Shown piece by piece: positions 1 to 11,569 of a stretch of DNA of 64,000 bases (its first letter is position 1; every line of letters begins with the position of its first letter). The stretch lies in contig NC_080546.1 of NCBI RefSeq assembly GCF_028640845.1, positions 30,773,020 through 30,837,019 on the forward strand, read 5' to 3'. The notes below the pieces were generated by a model, which was not told the origin of the DNA, did not search any database, and saw nothing but the letters and a program-made list of their open reading frames with translations. The DNA comes from Ahaetulla prasina. Taxonomy: Eukaryota > Chordata > Lepidosauria > Squamata > Colubridae. The position numbers and the translations under genes were made by a program.

Positions 1-1345
1 GAGTGTGAGGAACAATTATTGGTTTGCAAGTATTTTTGATTTTCTGACTTCCGCCCCCCCTTCAGTTTCGTTTTAGAGAAACTGAAAGCAGAGCGATACA
101 TCAAAGGGAGCTTTGCTGTTGAATCGAAACTGAATGGAGATTTTATCTTATTGTGTTTGACTGTGGACTGTTGGATTATATTACGCTGTTTAAGTATTTT
201 ACAAGGGGATTCTCAGCAGGAATTTTGTTATGGAGGTTCTTTCAGAAGAATGGATTCGTGACTTTATACAGGACTACACAGAAAGTATGTATTTAATTAT
301 TCAAAAATACGAATTGATAAAAAATGGGACGTTTTGGATGAGAGTTTGGAGCAAATTAACCAGTGCAATTATTCGGAAAATGGAATGGAGGACATACAAA
401 TAAAAGTGGATAAATATGAAGATTTGATCGTGAAGAAACAAGGTGATCTAAAGAAGTTTTCTTTAAATAGTTTGGATGAGCTGCCTGAATTTGTGCTACT
501 GGAGATTGTCCTCAAATGGAAAAGACTCACAAGCTTAATGTTTCCCAAGAGTTCTCTTTTGGACTGATGGAATATACGGCAGTAATTTTTGGATTTCTGG
601 ACATAAGGAATTACTAGGAAATATTGTGATTGACTTTTAAAAGGAGCAACGAAGGAAAGACAGAGATTAATGCACCAAAAAATGGCAAGAGACAAAAGTA
701 TTATTTTGAAACAAGGTTTTTAAAATATTAATAGACAAAATATTAGTGTCCCGAAAGACAATTTGTGATTATAAGAGACTAGATATTTGGATATACTGGA
801 TTTTGATGAGGAAGGACTAAAGTTGAATAGATATTGTAATTAATTAAATAATATTGTAATTTTCTATTGAAATTTTATAAATTTTATAATCTGTTGTATT
901 GAATTTTAAATAGAATATTCTTGAAAGATCTTATGTAAGAAAGACTTGGGGAAATTATATGGTTATATGGTTATAGAAGCTATAAGGAGATATTCTCTGA
1001 ACTGGATTGGATTTTTATGCTTTAGCTGGTTTTAAATATTTTAGGATTAATTTGTTCTACTGATTTATATATTTTATTACTGTTTATTGTTAATTTTTTG
1101 AAGGATTTGGTTATGTAAGGAGGAAGTCAGAGCTAGAGAGGGAGAATTGGTATAATAGTTTTGGGGAAAAATTTTTTTTAGCATATGTTTGTTTTATTTT
1201 TAACTATACCTTGTGTTTGTTCCGGGAAGCCAGGGGGGGAGGGGGTTTGTGAAGGGAGAGGGGTTGGGGGGAAAGGGGGAAAAAATTTTTTGTAAAACTT
1301 TTTGAATAAAAAAAAATAAAATAAAAAAAAAAGTTTAAAACCCTA
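1..1345 (+). mobile_element. L1-like LINE remnant, 5' end cut by window edge
   Basis: A plus-strand reading frame at 334-567 encodes a charged, coiled-coil-like peptide (starting MDESLEQINQ) of the kind seen before or within ORF1 of squamate L1-type elements. It is preceded by a shifted, broken frame from about 230. After it come about 650 bases without coding potential, G-rich runs near 1225-1280, then an A-rich tail with AATAAA-like motifs at 1300-1335. No reverse transcriptase motif is visible, so this is an internally deleted or ORF2-less copy. The family assignment is by resemblance only. It lies downstream of the last visible ZGRF1 exon, inside or beyond that gene. Confidence 0.5.
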
Positions 1346-2682
1346 AAAAATTAATAAATAACCCCGGTTAAAATTTAATAAAACTTTTAATCCAGTCCCG
1401 CTTGGATGAATAAATGCGTTTTCAGCTCATGGCGAAAAGTCCAAAGATCAGGCACTTGGCGTGACTTCCCTTTCGTTTTCCCACCTTGGACTCTCATGCT
1501 GTGGGTATCCTCTGATTGAGATTATGATATAGAACAATTCCTCTCCTCTTTTAAAACTATTCATCTTCCATGAGTAGAGATTGGAATGTCTGCTATAGAG
1601 AAGCAGAGGCCAGGAAGTCCACTTCCACCAGTCCAGTGATAAGCATCTAAATTAGGTCAGTTCAGTTCTGACACATAGCAAAGTAAAGCTTATTGTCATC
1701 ATCTATTGGTATTTTTACTATGAGACGAGTCTTTGAGAGTATAAATTTACGCTCCCATAAACTGAGATTTAGATTTTATCACAAATTATAAGAATACTTT
1801 TCATATATGTATGATATATTCTTGATATTCATATCAAGAATCAGAGTTATATATCTTTCTCAGTGATCATCACAGAGGAAATCTGAGAAAAAAAATGAAA
1901 AATTTGTTTCATGCGCTCTGCTTTTCAGATGAGACAGGGAAAAATGGTTTACATCACTCTGGGGAGATGGGCAGCCTAGTATTGTATTAATAAAATACAA
2001 CAGAAACTAAAAATTGAACTTAATCTGAGAATGTTTCACTTCTTCCTTATAGGAAATGTTTTGATAAGTAAGGCAACATTTTTATTTTGAAATTTAGTAG
2101 TTTTTACAATAATTTTGCAGTCATTATTATGCCCATGTCACAAAAATGGTGAAGTAAGAAACACAGAAGTTTGTCCTAAAAATGCACCTATAAAAAAATT
2201 CAATTGTAGGCAAAAGTTTGCACTTTTAATTTATTCCAGTATTACAGATATTTTGATTTCTTAAGCAGATGTATGCCGCTTTAAGAGTAATTTTCTGAAA
2301 AATATTATAAAACAAGAAATAATTTTGTTATCCCACAAGATATTGTTACTGCTTTAAAATTAGTAAAAGTAAAATTGTTAACTGATTAGTGAACAGATTT
2401 TAATTTTAAACATGTAATCAACAGTGCAAAAATATTATACAAATCATATCTAATTTTCTAAAGCAACTATAGCTGCTCTACACAATACTTTTACAGTAGA
2501 TATTTTGCATCATTTTTTAAAATTCAGGTAAAGAGAGGGCTAGGTAAATTTGTGAAAAACACTTCAAATTATATTATATTACAGAATTATAAGTAACAAC
2601 CTTTTTCTATTAATCTCATTCTGGGTGCCCTGGCTTCCTAAGGTAAGTTCAAAAACAGACTAATAAATCTGAAACCACTTAC
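1346..2682. other. Non-coding AT-rich stretch, probable ZGRF1 intron
   Basis: No reading frame, repeat end or exon with convincing splice sites was recognised here. Composition is AT-rich like the other introns of this window. Confidence 0.4.
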
Positions 2683-2726
2683 CAGCTGAAGAAGGACAAG
2701 AATCAATAGTCGATGGGTAATATAAA
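2683..2726 (-). CDS. ZGRF1: Possible ZGRF1 exon 6
   Basis: A 44-base segment sits between TTTCAG and a strong GTAAGT donor and restores the phase left by the large exon. The frame fixed by that phase reads IYITHRLLILVLLQL, which looks less natural than another frame (YYPSTIDSCPSSA). An undetected small exon or a shifted junction is therefore possible. Confidence 0.35.
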
Positions 2727-5700
2727 CTGAAATCTTTTTTTTCATTGGATTCATGTGTTTTTTTTAAATTGAAAATACATTGTGCATTTTCTAATTATAA
2801 AGTTTACTCATGTATGCTATTTTTTAATTAGTAACTAATTTAAAATTATTTTTTAATGTTTGTTTGAAATGCAGTGGGGAAAACATCAGAACTTTTGTTT
2901 TGTTTTACTGAAAAGAATTATTTTATTAACATAAATACCTGTTTCAACACCTTTATTTTATAAACATGATTTTTATTTGAAAATATATGAAGCAGCAGAA
3001 ATAAAGGGAAGATTACTTTTTCTATTCTAAGTTAATGAAAGTGTAATACTCACTATCATGCATTTCACAGTCCATATCATTTTCCATTATCAAGTTTCTG
3101 CTTGCACATGGCAATTGCTGGTGGACATCCATTTTCTGCGCATATAATGTATTTGTGTCTATCTTCTCATTAATCAAAACTTTTGAATTTTGCCATTTTT
3201 TCTCCCAAATTGCTGTACTCTTTTCTTTAATGTTGATAGGCTTTGCAGAAATTTCATTACAAAGAGGTAATGGCTGGGATCCTGAGATCTTGTTGAAATC
3301 ATGATCTTGTACAAACTTTAATTGTATATTGTCTTTCCTTTCACTACTGCATGCTGTTACATCACAGTTTTTTTCAGCACTGTCCTCAACTTGATTTTTA
3401 ATTTCTTGCCTTAGGCATACAGAACTTTGTGATATAATGCTGTTTTCATTAGGGTTATTATCTTCTGTGCCACTAAAATCCAGCATATTTAAAAGATTAA
3501 AGTTAACCTCTGTAAATTGTTTTCCTGGATTTGCAAAGTCAACACCTGGGCAACTCCTTTCCAAATTACCAATTATTCCATGTCTGCTTGATTCTGATGA
3601 ATCTTCAAGCGTTTTAAGTGTATTTCCACAGTTCAAATTAGCATTATCAAGTGAACTTAATTCAGAGTTATTGCTTTCATTCATGAAGGATTCACTTGGG
3701 AAAAAGTTATATGGCTGACTTCCACCTTTACTAACAGGAGAAATATCAAGTTTCCAAGAAGACGGCATTTGTGGAATTTCTTTATGGTCATTGGATTGGC
3801 TTCTGTTTACACATTCACTCTCATTTAAGCTCTCTTCAATTGATTGCAAATCACTAGTATTCTCATCGTTGTTTTCTGTATTATGTACATCAGATAAACA
3901 TGATGGCATATAAGCATCCCATCGGCTTTTTCTTTGCAATGAAACTTCTGGGTTGGGTTCTGATTGCATCATTGTGGACTGTAGATTTTTCAGTGAGGCA
4001 GTAGTCTCATTTCCTAGTCTCTTGGAAACATGTTGGTCATGACTCAAAAGTGCTATAATTTTAGCTCTGCTTCGAATGTTTTGTGAAAATGCATGATATC
4101 CTGAACTGACTAGTGCATTTTCTAACTGAAAATTTGGCTTCAAATATTCAACCTCTAAATTGTTGCTACTACATTTTTTATTCTGTACTGTTTCATGTTC
4201 ATCATCTAAAGAGGTAGAAGCCAGAAAATTAACAGGCTCTGCACCTTTAATATTCTTTGTAGAAGGTTCCCCATTAAAATTTGTGAGTAAGACAGTATCT
4301 TCCCTATTTTGACAAGGAATGGAAAATAAAGGAGAAGATGCATAAAATTGGTGCGGGAAGGATGAAAGAGGACCATCAGATGTAGACGGCAATGCAGGTT
4401 CTTCCACTAACTTTTTCTTTTCCACCTGACGTGGTATTTGGAAACCCTGGAAGAACATTTTGTATGGATGGCAAGTTTAATAAATGAAGAATCAATCATT
4501 AACATATCATTTATAACATGCTTGTTCTACAATAAAGCTGTACAAAGTATTTAGAAAAGCATTTTTTAAAAATTGAAGCGTCCTCAAGAAAAACAAGAAA
4601 ACGCAGTTGCCTCTTGAAAAAGCACTTTTGGGACAACTGCGACCTGATGACTGAGAATCTCCATAGACATTTTTTGAAAAAGGAACTTTTCACAAAGCAC
4701 TGATGCATCAGTGTCCTCTAGAAGGTCTAATATAGCTATTGGAAAGGTTTTCTCTGAATATTCAAAGACCATCTAGAAAAACCTTCATATGAAGTGGCAG
4801 CAATGAATTTTACAGAGGAAAAACTGTCTCAGTGTTTTAACAGGGAGCACTTTGGTCATGCCAATGTATTTTACAAAAGAACTTCAATTCTTTTGAGTAT
4901 TTATAACTGAATAGCAAAATTTAAATGGGGGTTTATTTTCTTTTAAAAATCAAATGCAATTCACTCATACACATTTCTATAAAATGCAATTCATAGAAGT
5001 TGGAAGCATCTGTTTCAGCTGTGAAGCCAAATTAAAATGACTGGAAATAATATTACTAATATAATAGCAGCAATGATATTGCATCAATCAATCAATAAAT
5101 GCACCAAAGACAAATTCCTTGTGTATCCAATCATACTTGGCCAATAAAGATTTCTATTCTATTCTATTCTATTCTATTTTATTCTATTCTATTCTATATA
5201 TAATATAAATTTTTCATATTTAACTGTCAGCAAAAGAGTTCAGACAACTGATTAATATTCACACAGCAAACATACAGCTTGCAGACCAAATTACAGTTCA
5301 CTTTTATTCATTTTCTTCTGCTGATCTAACAGTATGTAGTACACCTGCTGCTATTAACACTCATAATCGGGGTAATTGCCTGTATGAAATGCAGTGGATG
5401 ATTTGAATTATTTCACATCTAATATACATGATACTGCAGATGGTAAGGGACAAAAATCACTGACAGTACAGGTACTCGTCAAGTTAAGACTGTATTTGAG
5501 CCCTGCAATTATGGCCATAACATGAGGTTTGTAAAGCAGATCCACTTTATGACCTTTTGGTGATCATGTTTGCTATGGGGCTTTTTTTTTTTTGGCTGTA
5601 AATCAAATAAATGCTGGTTTCTGGCAAAAACATACTTGTGGCCATGTGACCACAAGGCATCACAAATGGCTGAAAATGCAGGCCAGTTACCCAGCATCCA

Positions 5701-8409
5701 AAATGCAGTCGACCCCTGATTTGGAACTGCAATCGACCCCTGATTTGGAACTTTGAGACGTTGAGTTCCTTTTTCAGTATCTTCTTTAACTTTAAGTAGT
5801 TACTAAGCTGGTTGTAAATTGAGGACTATCTGTAGTATGTGGGTGCACACATGGCTGATTATAGGTAGTCCTCAACCTATGATCATTCATTCAGCAATCA
5901 TTCAAACACACTGCCCAATTGCCAAGAATTATCAATAATGACAAACACAACATTTGCTACTGAATTAGAATTTACTTAAGTGATCAAATTCCAAAGGGGA
6001 AAAAGGTGATTTGAAGTGAGCATGGGTACCTACATGCCACCTATCGGCACCTGCTTATATATCTTTTGGGAGGTAATGGACAAACAGAGGAAAAGTTATA
6101 GGTAGTCTTCACCTTATGTCCACAATTGGGGCTAGAACTTCCATCGCTAAGCAATCTGGTCATTAAACGAGTTGCACACAATTTTATAACTTTTTTTTGC
6201 CGTGTTCATTAAGTGAACTACACAATTGTTCAGCAAATCTAGCTCGTCCCTTTGACTTGGCTTATCAGTATGTCCCTGTGGAAGTTCCAAATGCTCATCA
6301 CATGACTCTGGGACACTGCACTGTTGTAAATATATCCTGGTTGTCAAAACCCCAAATTTTGATCCTGTAACGCAAGGATGCTGCAACAATTATAAGTGTG
6401 ATGATCGGTCATACATCACTTTCTACAGCATTGTCATAACTTCAAATTGTTGTTAAGGGCCACTTGTAATGATTCCTTAAAGATCTGGTGATTAGTTGAG
6501 TATTCCTGAATGCTCCAAATCACCTTTTTTCTTTCAAACCCAGATCACTGTACGATCTTATCAAATGTTAAAAATATCAAAGAAAGAGAAAAGACAACAT
6601 ACAGAATATTTTCGCTTTGGATGGCATAGAGATGAAGTAGCAAGGGATTTCAAGGAATTACTTGTTAACTTTAGCTGTTCTGTGTTCTTTGAATGATTAT
6701 AATCAGTTTTAGAAACATTTTCACTTTCTACAGTGATTAAATATCGTTCAGATTCAAAGTCATCACCAGGTTTTATCTAGAGAGTTGGATAAAAAATATT
6801 TTAAATTTCAGCACATGTATATAACTCCATAGTATATCAATTACCGCTTCTCTATTGCACTCTTAAGCATACCTAGGTAAACTTGAGTCCATATAAAATT
6901 AGCTGAATATTTTAAGCATTTATATCTTTTAGACTATTTAATGCACTATTTAATCATTTCCCCTGAATTTTAGTGATAACTACTGAAAATATACTTGTTT
7001 GAAAGATACTTTTGCTGTTCAGTAGAACACTGCAAAATGTGAATGAGAAAAAGAAAGTTTACTATGCACTGGTTAGTTTAGAAAAAGTGTTTAATATTGC
7101 TATCTTGTCCTTGCTTTGTTCTCTTGATTTCTACCATCTTGGCTGGGTTTGACTTTGGTATTGAGCCCAATTACTACTCACTGTTTCAGCTGTTTTTTAA
7201 GAAAAATAAGGTTACTTTTTTGAGTGTCCTACTGAGTGAATGTCATCTGTATTGCGTCTGCAGAAATATGAGAATCATGGGTACAATATTCTCAAGAGGG
7301 TATTAAGAGTGGTAAGCAAGTCTTAATACTTGTCTCCACTAAGCTTAGATCAGTTACTCAAAGTTGAACCCCTCAGGTGGTAATTTACTCCAATCTTCTT
7401 ACTGGGAAGATAGCAATAATAGTAGCTAAGACATCAACCAGAATGGTAATCAAAAATGTCATGGATGAGCTGATAGGACACACAGAATCAAGGATGTGAC
7501 AGGCAATGCTAATCATGTACTTTAAAGTTCCACCCATTTGACTGAGATAAGTTAAAAACTTGATCAAAGTGTGCAATGACCTTAAGAAAATTAAAATACC
7601 AAAATATCTCACTGTGCTAATATGAAACTTTTACTGAAAGAGAGTTTTGGCTGGAACTGGGTGAAACAGATTGGTGTCAGGCCAGCAATGGTCACATGAT
7701 TTTGACAGCTTATTATCAGTTGCAAAGTCAATTCGGAATGTTTTTGCTGGTTTCCAGGGGAAAAAACCCCACTCATTCAAAAGAATGAATTTACTTAACA
7801 ACCATGTAATTTGCTTTACCAACTATATCATTTGTTTTACCATCATGATTCACAACCATCATAAAAAAGGATCATAAAATCAAATCTGATCATGTGGCGT
7901 CTTATTATCACAATATGACCAAAATTCTGGGCTCCATTGTGATCATACATTCAGAACAAAGCACATACCTGAAATTTTATGAAAATAGTATCCAATAGCT
8001 GTCCTTTATCATCAAATAAGTTTGCCTGTATTAAACAAGAAAAATAAAGATGGTGGATATTTCCTTAAGTACAGATATAAATGGATTAACAGACATAAAA
8101 CTGCTGACACTGTACCACCAAACTGAACCTACATATTTACCTTATTTCCTCCAAATACGGCCTTCAAAATTCCATCTTGCCACACTTTAGATTTTTTAGT
8201 CTTCTGATGCGTGTATAAAACCTATATTGATATATGAAAATATATTCTTGATTACTATTTCACTATTTTGTTTATATTTTTATTTCATGATGTTTAATGT
8301 ACGAAATATTATTGAAATAGATTATAGACTCACAAAAAATTCCTGATAAGCCATTATTTTGGCATGTTAAAATCATACCACCTGCTTTCACTTCCAATCA
8401 TCACATCAC
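2683..8409 (-). CDS. ZGRF1: ZGRF1 (C4orf21-type helicase), N-terminal exons only
   Basis: Five minus-strand exons join in frame into about 575 residues, beginning MAYQEFFVLYTHQKTKK. The first about 110 residues match the DUF2439-type N-terminal domain of vertebrate ZGRF1 (LYTHQK, KVWQDGILK, DDKG, PGDD.ES.RYLITVE). The large exon then carries the conserved GFQ.PRQV and SQNIRS motifs in a serine- and asparagine-rich, probably disordered region. The family is known as a superfamily 1 DNA helicase with a GRF zinc finger that aids homologous recombination and crosslink repair in the nucleus. Those catalytic parts would be encoded further left, outside the window. The gene is divergent from LARP7, as in other vertebrates. 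The start exon has a good 3' splice site upstream, so at least one 5' non-coding exon is expected further right. The exon at 2683-2726 is uncertain. Confidence 0.9.
3054..4446 (-). CDS. ZGRF1: ZGRF1 large exon 5
   Basis: An open frame of 464 codons plus one base, starting GFQIPRQVEKKK just inside an AG acceptor at 4447-4448. It is rich in Ser, Asn and Glu and probably disordered. SQNIRSRAKIIALL and KSRWDAYM match short conserved islands of ZGRF1. I place the end at a GTGAGT donor (3048-3053); the open frame itself reads on to a stop at 3022. Confidence 0.87.
5104..5200 (+). mobile_element. CR1-like LINE 3' end with ATTCT microsatellite
   Basis: The motif ACAAATTCCTTGTG, followed by CACTTGGCCAATAAA-like sequence, runs directly into about nine ATTCT repeats (5152-5200). 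The same tail occurs at 12.2, 14.6, 33.2 and 50.3 kb. LINE-seeded ATTCT/AATAG microsatellite of this form is a known hallmark of snake genomes. Confidence 0.75.
5470..5836. mobile_element. TA-flanked (Tigger-like) MITE, degraded copy
   Basis: The left end ACAGGTACTCGTCAAGTTAA and the right end GTTGTAAATTGAGGACTATC are diverged forms of the inverted termini of the complete copy at 35263-35627. Inner blocks (TTATGACC, GGCCAGTT) also agree with that family. Confidence 0.55.
5864..6470. mobile_element. Two adjoining TA-type MITE copies
   Basis: Two left termini, TAGGTAGTCCTCAACC near 5865 and TAGGTAGTCTTCACCTTATG near 6098, mark two abutting copies of the same inverted-repeat family. The second continues to about 6470 with the ACTTCAAATTGTTGTTAAGG form of the opposite end. 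Confidence 0.5.
6603..6776 (-). CDS. ZGRF1: ZGRF1 coding exon 4
   Basis: Fifty-eight codons starting IKPGDDFESERYLITVE, the end of the N-terminal domain, then a polar linker ending KRKYS. Human has LKRKF just before GFQGPRQV, which supports the splice to the next exon. Donor GTATGT lies below 6603. Confidence 0.87.
6777..7968. other. ZGRF1 intron between exons 3 and 4
   Basis: Nothing recognisable from 6777 to about 7630. At 7640-7925 there are blocks of the TA-type MITE family (GCAAAGTCAATTCGG, GATCATGTGGCG, TGGGCTCCATTGTGATCAT). Confidence 0.45.
7969..8025 (-). CDS. ZGRF1: ZGRF1 coding exon 3
   Basis: Nineteen codons (ANLFDDKGQLLDTIFIKFQ) align with the human ILYDDKGACLESLFLKC segment. 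AG acceptor at 8026-8027 and GTATGT donor below 7969; phase 0 at both ends. Confidence 0.88.
8141..8221 (-). CDS. ZGRF1: ZGRF1 coding exon 2
   Basis: Twenty-seven in-frame codons, VLYTHQKTKKSKVWQDG and onward to GGNK, form the core of the N-terminal domain. AG acceptor at 8222-8223 and GTAAAT donor below 8141, both codon-phase 0. Confidence 0.9.
8334..8409 (-). CDS. ZGRF1: ZGRF1 start-codon exon
   Basis: The ATG lies at 8352-8354 on the minus strand and encodes MAYQEFF before a GTGAGT donor (8328-8333). Bases 8355-8409 would be 5' untranslated. The upstream side is a pyrimidine-rich acceptor ending CGCAG at 8410-8414. Human ZGRF1 begins MESQEFIVLYTHQK, so the start choice agrees with the family. 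Confidence 0.85.
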
Positions 8410-8456
8410 CTGCGAAGAGAAACATCCTATTAAAATAATATTATAGTTTATAAATA

Positions 8457-8527
8457 AAATTTATAAACTATAATAAATATTTAGCTCTGAAATTCTAAGC
8501 TAAATATTTATTATAGTTTATAAATTT
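8457..8527. repeat. Perfect 30-bp inverted repeat beside ZGRF1 start exon
   Basis: Bases 8457-8486 and 8498-8527 are exact reverse complements, separated by an 11-base loop. A partial third arm (TTATAGTTTATAAAT) lies at 8441-8455. In the ZGRF1 transcript this hairpin would sit about 45 bases upstream of the 3' splice site of the start-codon exon. Origin unknown; it may be a tiny foldback transposon. Confidence 0.85.
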
Positions 8528-8557
8528 CATTTTATATTGTTTTGTTAAACAATATGA

Positions 8558-8838
8558 CAGGAGTGAAATCTACTTACCTTCCCTACCGGTTCAGAAGTGC
8601 TCGCTCCGCTCATGTGCGTGTGTCATGTCTGCGTGTGGACCCTCTGCACATACATAAACCCTTCTGCAAATGCGCAGCGGGTAAAAAACAGTTACTTCCA
8701 TGTTAAAACTAGGAAGTAATGATGACCTGGCAGGTGGGCAGAGCCTAGCGCTGTCATCGCTACCTGTTCTCCGAACCACCCGCTGCCATCGCCACCGGTT
8801 CAGCTGAACCAGTCTGACCCGGTAGCATTTCATCCCTG
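8558..8838. mobile_element. hAT-like MITE, 281 bp
   Basis: The termini CAGGAGTGAAATCTAC and its inverse near GGTAGCATTTCATCCCTG are framed by 8-bp near-identical flanks, CAATATGA and AAATATGA. The interior has ACCGGTTC and GGAAGTAA modules shared with the long element at 30053-31531. The assignment to hAT rests on the terminal form and 8-bp duplication. Confidence 0.7.
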
Positions 8839-8926
8839 AAATATGAGGAATATGATTCTCTGGTTCAAAAGGTGATTTACATGTGTGCATCTAAAAATTC
8901 CAGTTTCAATGAAAATTATTCTAGAG

Positions 8927-9057
8927 CAGGGGTGTCAAACTGGCGGCCTGCAAGCTAGATGTGTCACATGCAGGCCACGCCCAACCCAGCTCTCCAAAGG
9001 GAAAAAAGTCACGAAACATCATGTGACGGCAATGTGACACCACGTTTGACACCCATG
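8927..9057. mobile_element. hAT-like MITE, 131 bp, intact 8-bp TSD
   Basis: The termini CAGGGGTGTCAAAC and GTTTGACACCCATG are inverted, and the flanks TTCTAGAG at 8919-8926 and 9058-9065 are identical. There is no coding capacity. Confidence 0.88.
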
Positions 9058-9065
9058 TTCTAGAG

Positions 9066-9895
9066 CAACTATTTTTAAAATTGCAACCAAGCAGTACATT
9101 ACCATAAACACTTCTTCAGAAATAAATCTTGTTTTAAATGAAGATATTTAAATTTCTATAGAAATATAACCTTAGCTACATGATGTCTCTCAAACCGCAA
9201 TTTATTCTAAGATTTTTTTAAAAGATTTTTTTGAATTATGTGTTTTTAACAAGTGTAATCTAATACATTCCCTCATATGTTCAATTCCATGTAATGACCA
9301 CAAGATGTCTCACTTAAATCTTTCTCAGAAAAGCTTTGTAATTATGTAATGAGATTAATGATCAAGCTAATTGACTATTTAGAAAATCACAGATCAATCC
9401 AGAGTTCTCATGCCCAGGGTCAACTTATATTTCAGACACATTCCCTTGAAAAGTTCATGATGCTGGAAAAGAAAAGAGAAAAGAGGAAGAAAAGAAAAGG
9501 ATTGATACAGCAGCCATGGATACACCATGGGAAACCTGAAGGTCCAGGTTGGAAAGACGTCATCCTGGAGAAGGTCTGCCTATGTGATCACTAAGAGTCA
9601 CCACTAATTTGACAGCATATAATTACTACAGATCAGACTTCCTAAATCTAATATAAACATGATGTATCTATAATTCTAGTCGTTATTGCAACCTATTTTT
9701 TTTATTTTACCTTGAACTCTAAACATGCCTGACATTGTTGCTCCATTTTGTTAATTACATTTTCATCCTGGTCAACAAATTATATTAAACTACAATTCTA
9801 ACACTTATTCATTACATTTCTACCATTCTTTTTTCCCATGGACTTATGGGTGACTTTTATGTCATTTTTTTAATATGTCATCCATTTTATGTCAT
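9066..9895. other. Unassigned sequence upstream of ZGRF1
   Basis: No gene or clear repeat boundary seen. A lysine-rich open frame at 9349-9594 has no recognisable domain and is probably chance. Confidence 0.4.
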
Positions 9896-10134
9896 GAGAA
9901 CCAGTTTGGTCTAGTGGTTAAGGCACCGGACGAGAAAGCAAAAGACTGTGAATTCAAGTCACACCTCAGCCATGAAAGTCAGGTGGGTGACTTTGGGCCA
10001 GTTCCTCTCTCTCATGCCAACTCACCTCACAGGGTTGCTGTTGTGGGGAAAATAGAAAGAGAAAGGTATGTTGAATATGTTCATTATCTTGAGTTATTTG
10101 GGAAAAATAATAAAGGCAATGTACACATAAATAA
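9896..10134 (+). mobile_element. tRNA-derived squamate SINE
   Basis: The tRNA-like head GGTCTAGTGGTTAAGGCACC is followed by a body with CTTTGGGCCAGTTCCTCTCT and CAACTCACCTCACAGGGTTG, and an A-rich AATAAAGG tail. Its tail is split by the next SINE and resumes at 10504-10514. A minus-strand relative lies at 49791-49968. Confidence 0.8.
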
Positions 10135-10492
10135 GGGACGCGGTGGCTCAGGGGCTAAGACAGCTGAGCTTGTCGATCGAAAGGTCGGCAACTCAGCGGT
10201 TCGAATCCCTAGTGCTGCCGTGTAACGGGGTGAGCTCCAGTTACTTGTCCCAGCTTCTGCCAACCGAGCAGTTTCGAAAGCATGTAAAAATGTAAGTAGA
10301 AAAAATAGGGACCACCTTTGATGGGAAGGTAACAGAGTTCCATGCGCCTTTGGCGTTGAGTCATGCTGGCCATATGACCACGGAGACGTCTTTGGACAGT
10401 GCTGGCTCTTCGGCTTTGAAATGGAGATGAGCACCGCCCCCTAGAGTCGGCAACGACTAGCATGTAAGTGCGAGGGGAACCTTTACCTTTAC
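10135..10492 (+). mobile_element. Sauria-type SINE nested in the preceding SINE
   Basis: The tRNA-like head carries a B-box-like GGTTCGAATCC at 10198-10208. The 3' end TAGAGTCGGCAACGACTAG with a terminal CCTTTACCTTTACC resembles the Bov-B LINE tail, as known for Sauria SINEs. The insertion is framed by the 11-bp duplication CACATAAATAA at 10124-10134 and 10493-10503. Confidence 0.88.
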
Positions 10493-10514
10493 CACATAAA
10501 TAAATAAATAAATG

Positions 10515-11034
10515 TCTCCTTTGCTGCAAAATGTTTCTGTGGAAGAATTGGGTTTATATAGATTAAATCCCCGAGAAAGAGGCAAGTTTCTGCCAGCAAC
10601 CCTTCGTACACTGAATTTCTTTAGATTGAGTGGGAATGAGACTCAAATGCAATATGGGCATAGCTAAGGTATTACATGCTGCATAGATCATGGAATGTCT
10701 TTTTTTTTTTTAAGACGGTGAAAGGCTTTTCAAACAAAGTCATCTTGAACCTATTTATGATACATGCTATAGTGTTTAGGGGCTTCCTCTCGCACAATAA
10801 CAAGAAACTGCGCTGTTGATTTTCAGTCATTACTGGAGTGAAATTCAGCAATGCAGTTGAGTGGGGCTCTGGGGAGCAGCTATTGCTCACCCCTGCCTTA
10901 AAAGACTGTCATCCCAAATTACCATAGCCTATAGATAAGCAGATACGAGAACTGGATGAACCTGCTCTCTTTCATTAGAGGATAGGAGAAAGAAACTGCA
11001 CCCAAATCTGAGGTTACACCATTTTTAAAAGAGT
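10515..11034. other. Unassigned sequence
   Basis: No gene seen. Near 10700-10900 there are blocks resembling degenerate interspersed repeats, without clear ends. Confidence 0.35.
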
Positions 11035-11470
11035 ATAAACGTCACACCTGCTGACGGATCAATATACCAGTCCTCAGCGAAGTTGGCAAAAGGGCGCCGG
11101 GTAATCTTGTCGACCGAGGTCGCTCACAAGCTACGGGGATGGAAGAGCAAGAGCCCCTTCCCCCTCTCCTCTCTGTCAGCAGAACTTTACCTTACGAAAG
11201 TTCCCGCTCCACAAGCGGGATGACGTCTCTACGACGCGACAAATACCATAGAGACAAAAATGCTGTACTGTCATCATCTCCGGACTCCCGTATGGACCTT
11301 AAAGTATGGCATTGGGGGTGGGGTGGGGCATTAAACCATAACGTTGATAAGGGTAGAGCGGTGCTAGTGTGAGTTTAGACAGAAGGAGGCGGGAACGGGA
11401 GTTTTAGTCATATGTAGTAGGAAAGGAGTTTTGATGAATTTAAAGTGAAGGTCGAGTCCCGGTGGAGCAG
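11035..11470. promoter_or_regulatory. CpG-rich segment, candidate ZGRF1 upstream exon/promoter
   Basis: This stretch is clearly richer in CpG than its surroundings and contains a TGACGTC element near 11221. On the minus strand, CTTTCGTAAG followed by GTAAAG near 11190 would make a splice donor pointing to the ZGRF1 start exon. Position and composition fit a ZGRF1 5' exon, but there is no transcript evidence. Confidence 0.3.
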
Positions 11471-11569
11471 CACATGTTTACCAGCCTTCTTCTGATTTTT
11501 CTTCCAGATTCCTCAATCTAGTGAAAGCATGAAATCTCAGACCGTCCCCAGCCAACTATTTATTTATTT

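Larger units (their letters stand above)
4447..6602. other. ZGRF1 intron between exons 4 and 5, repeat-rich
   Basis: The part nearest the large exon (4447-5080) shows no recognisable feature. From 5085 on it holds a CR1-type tail with ATTCT microsatellite and a run of TA-type inverted-repeat transposon fragments, listed separately. Confidence 0.5.

Noticed and set aside
10144..10208. tRNA gene
   Set aside because: A- and B-box-like motifs belong to the tRNA-derived head of the Sauria-type SINE; no complete cloverleaf.
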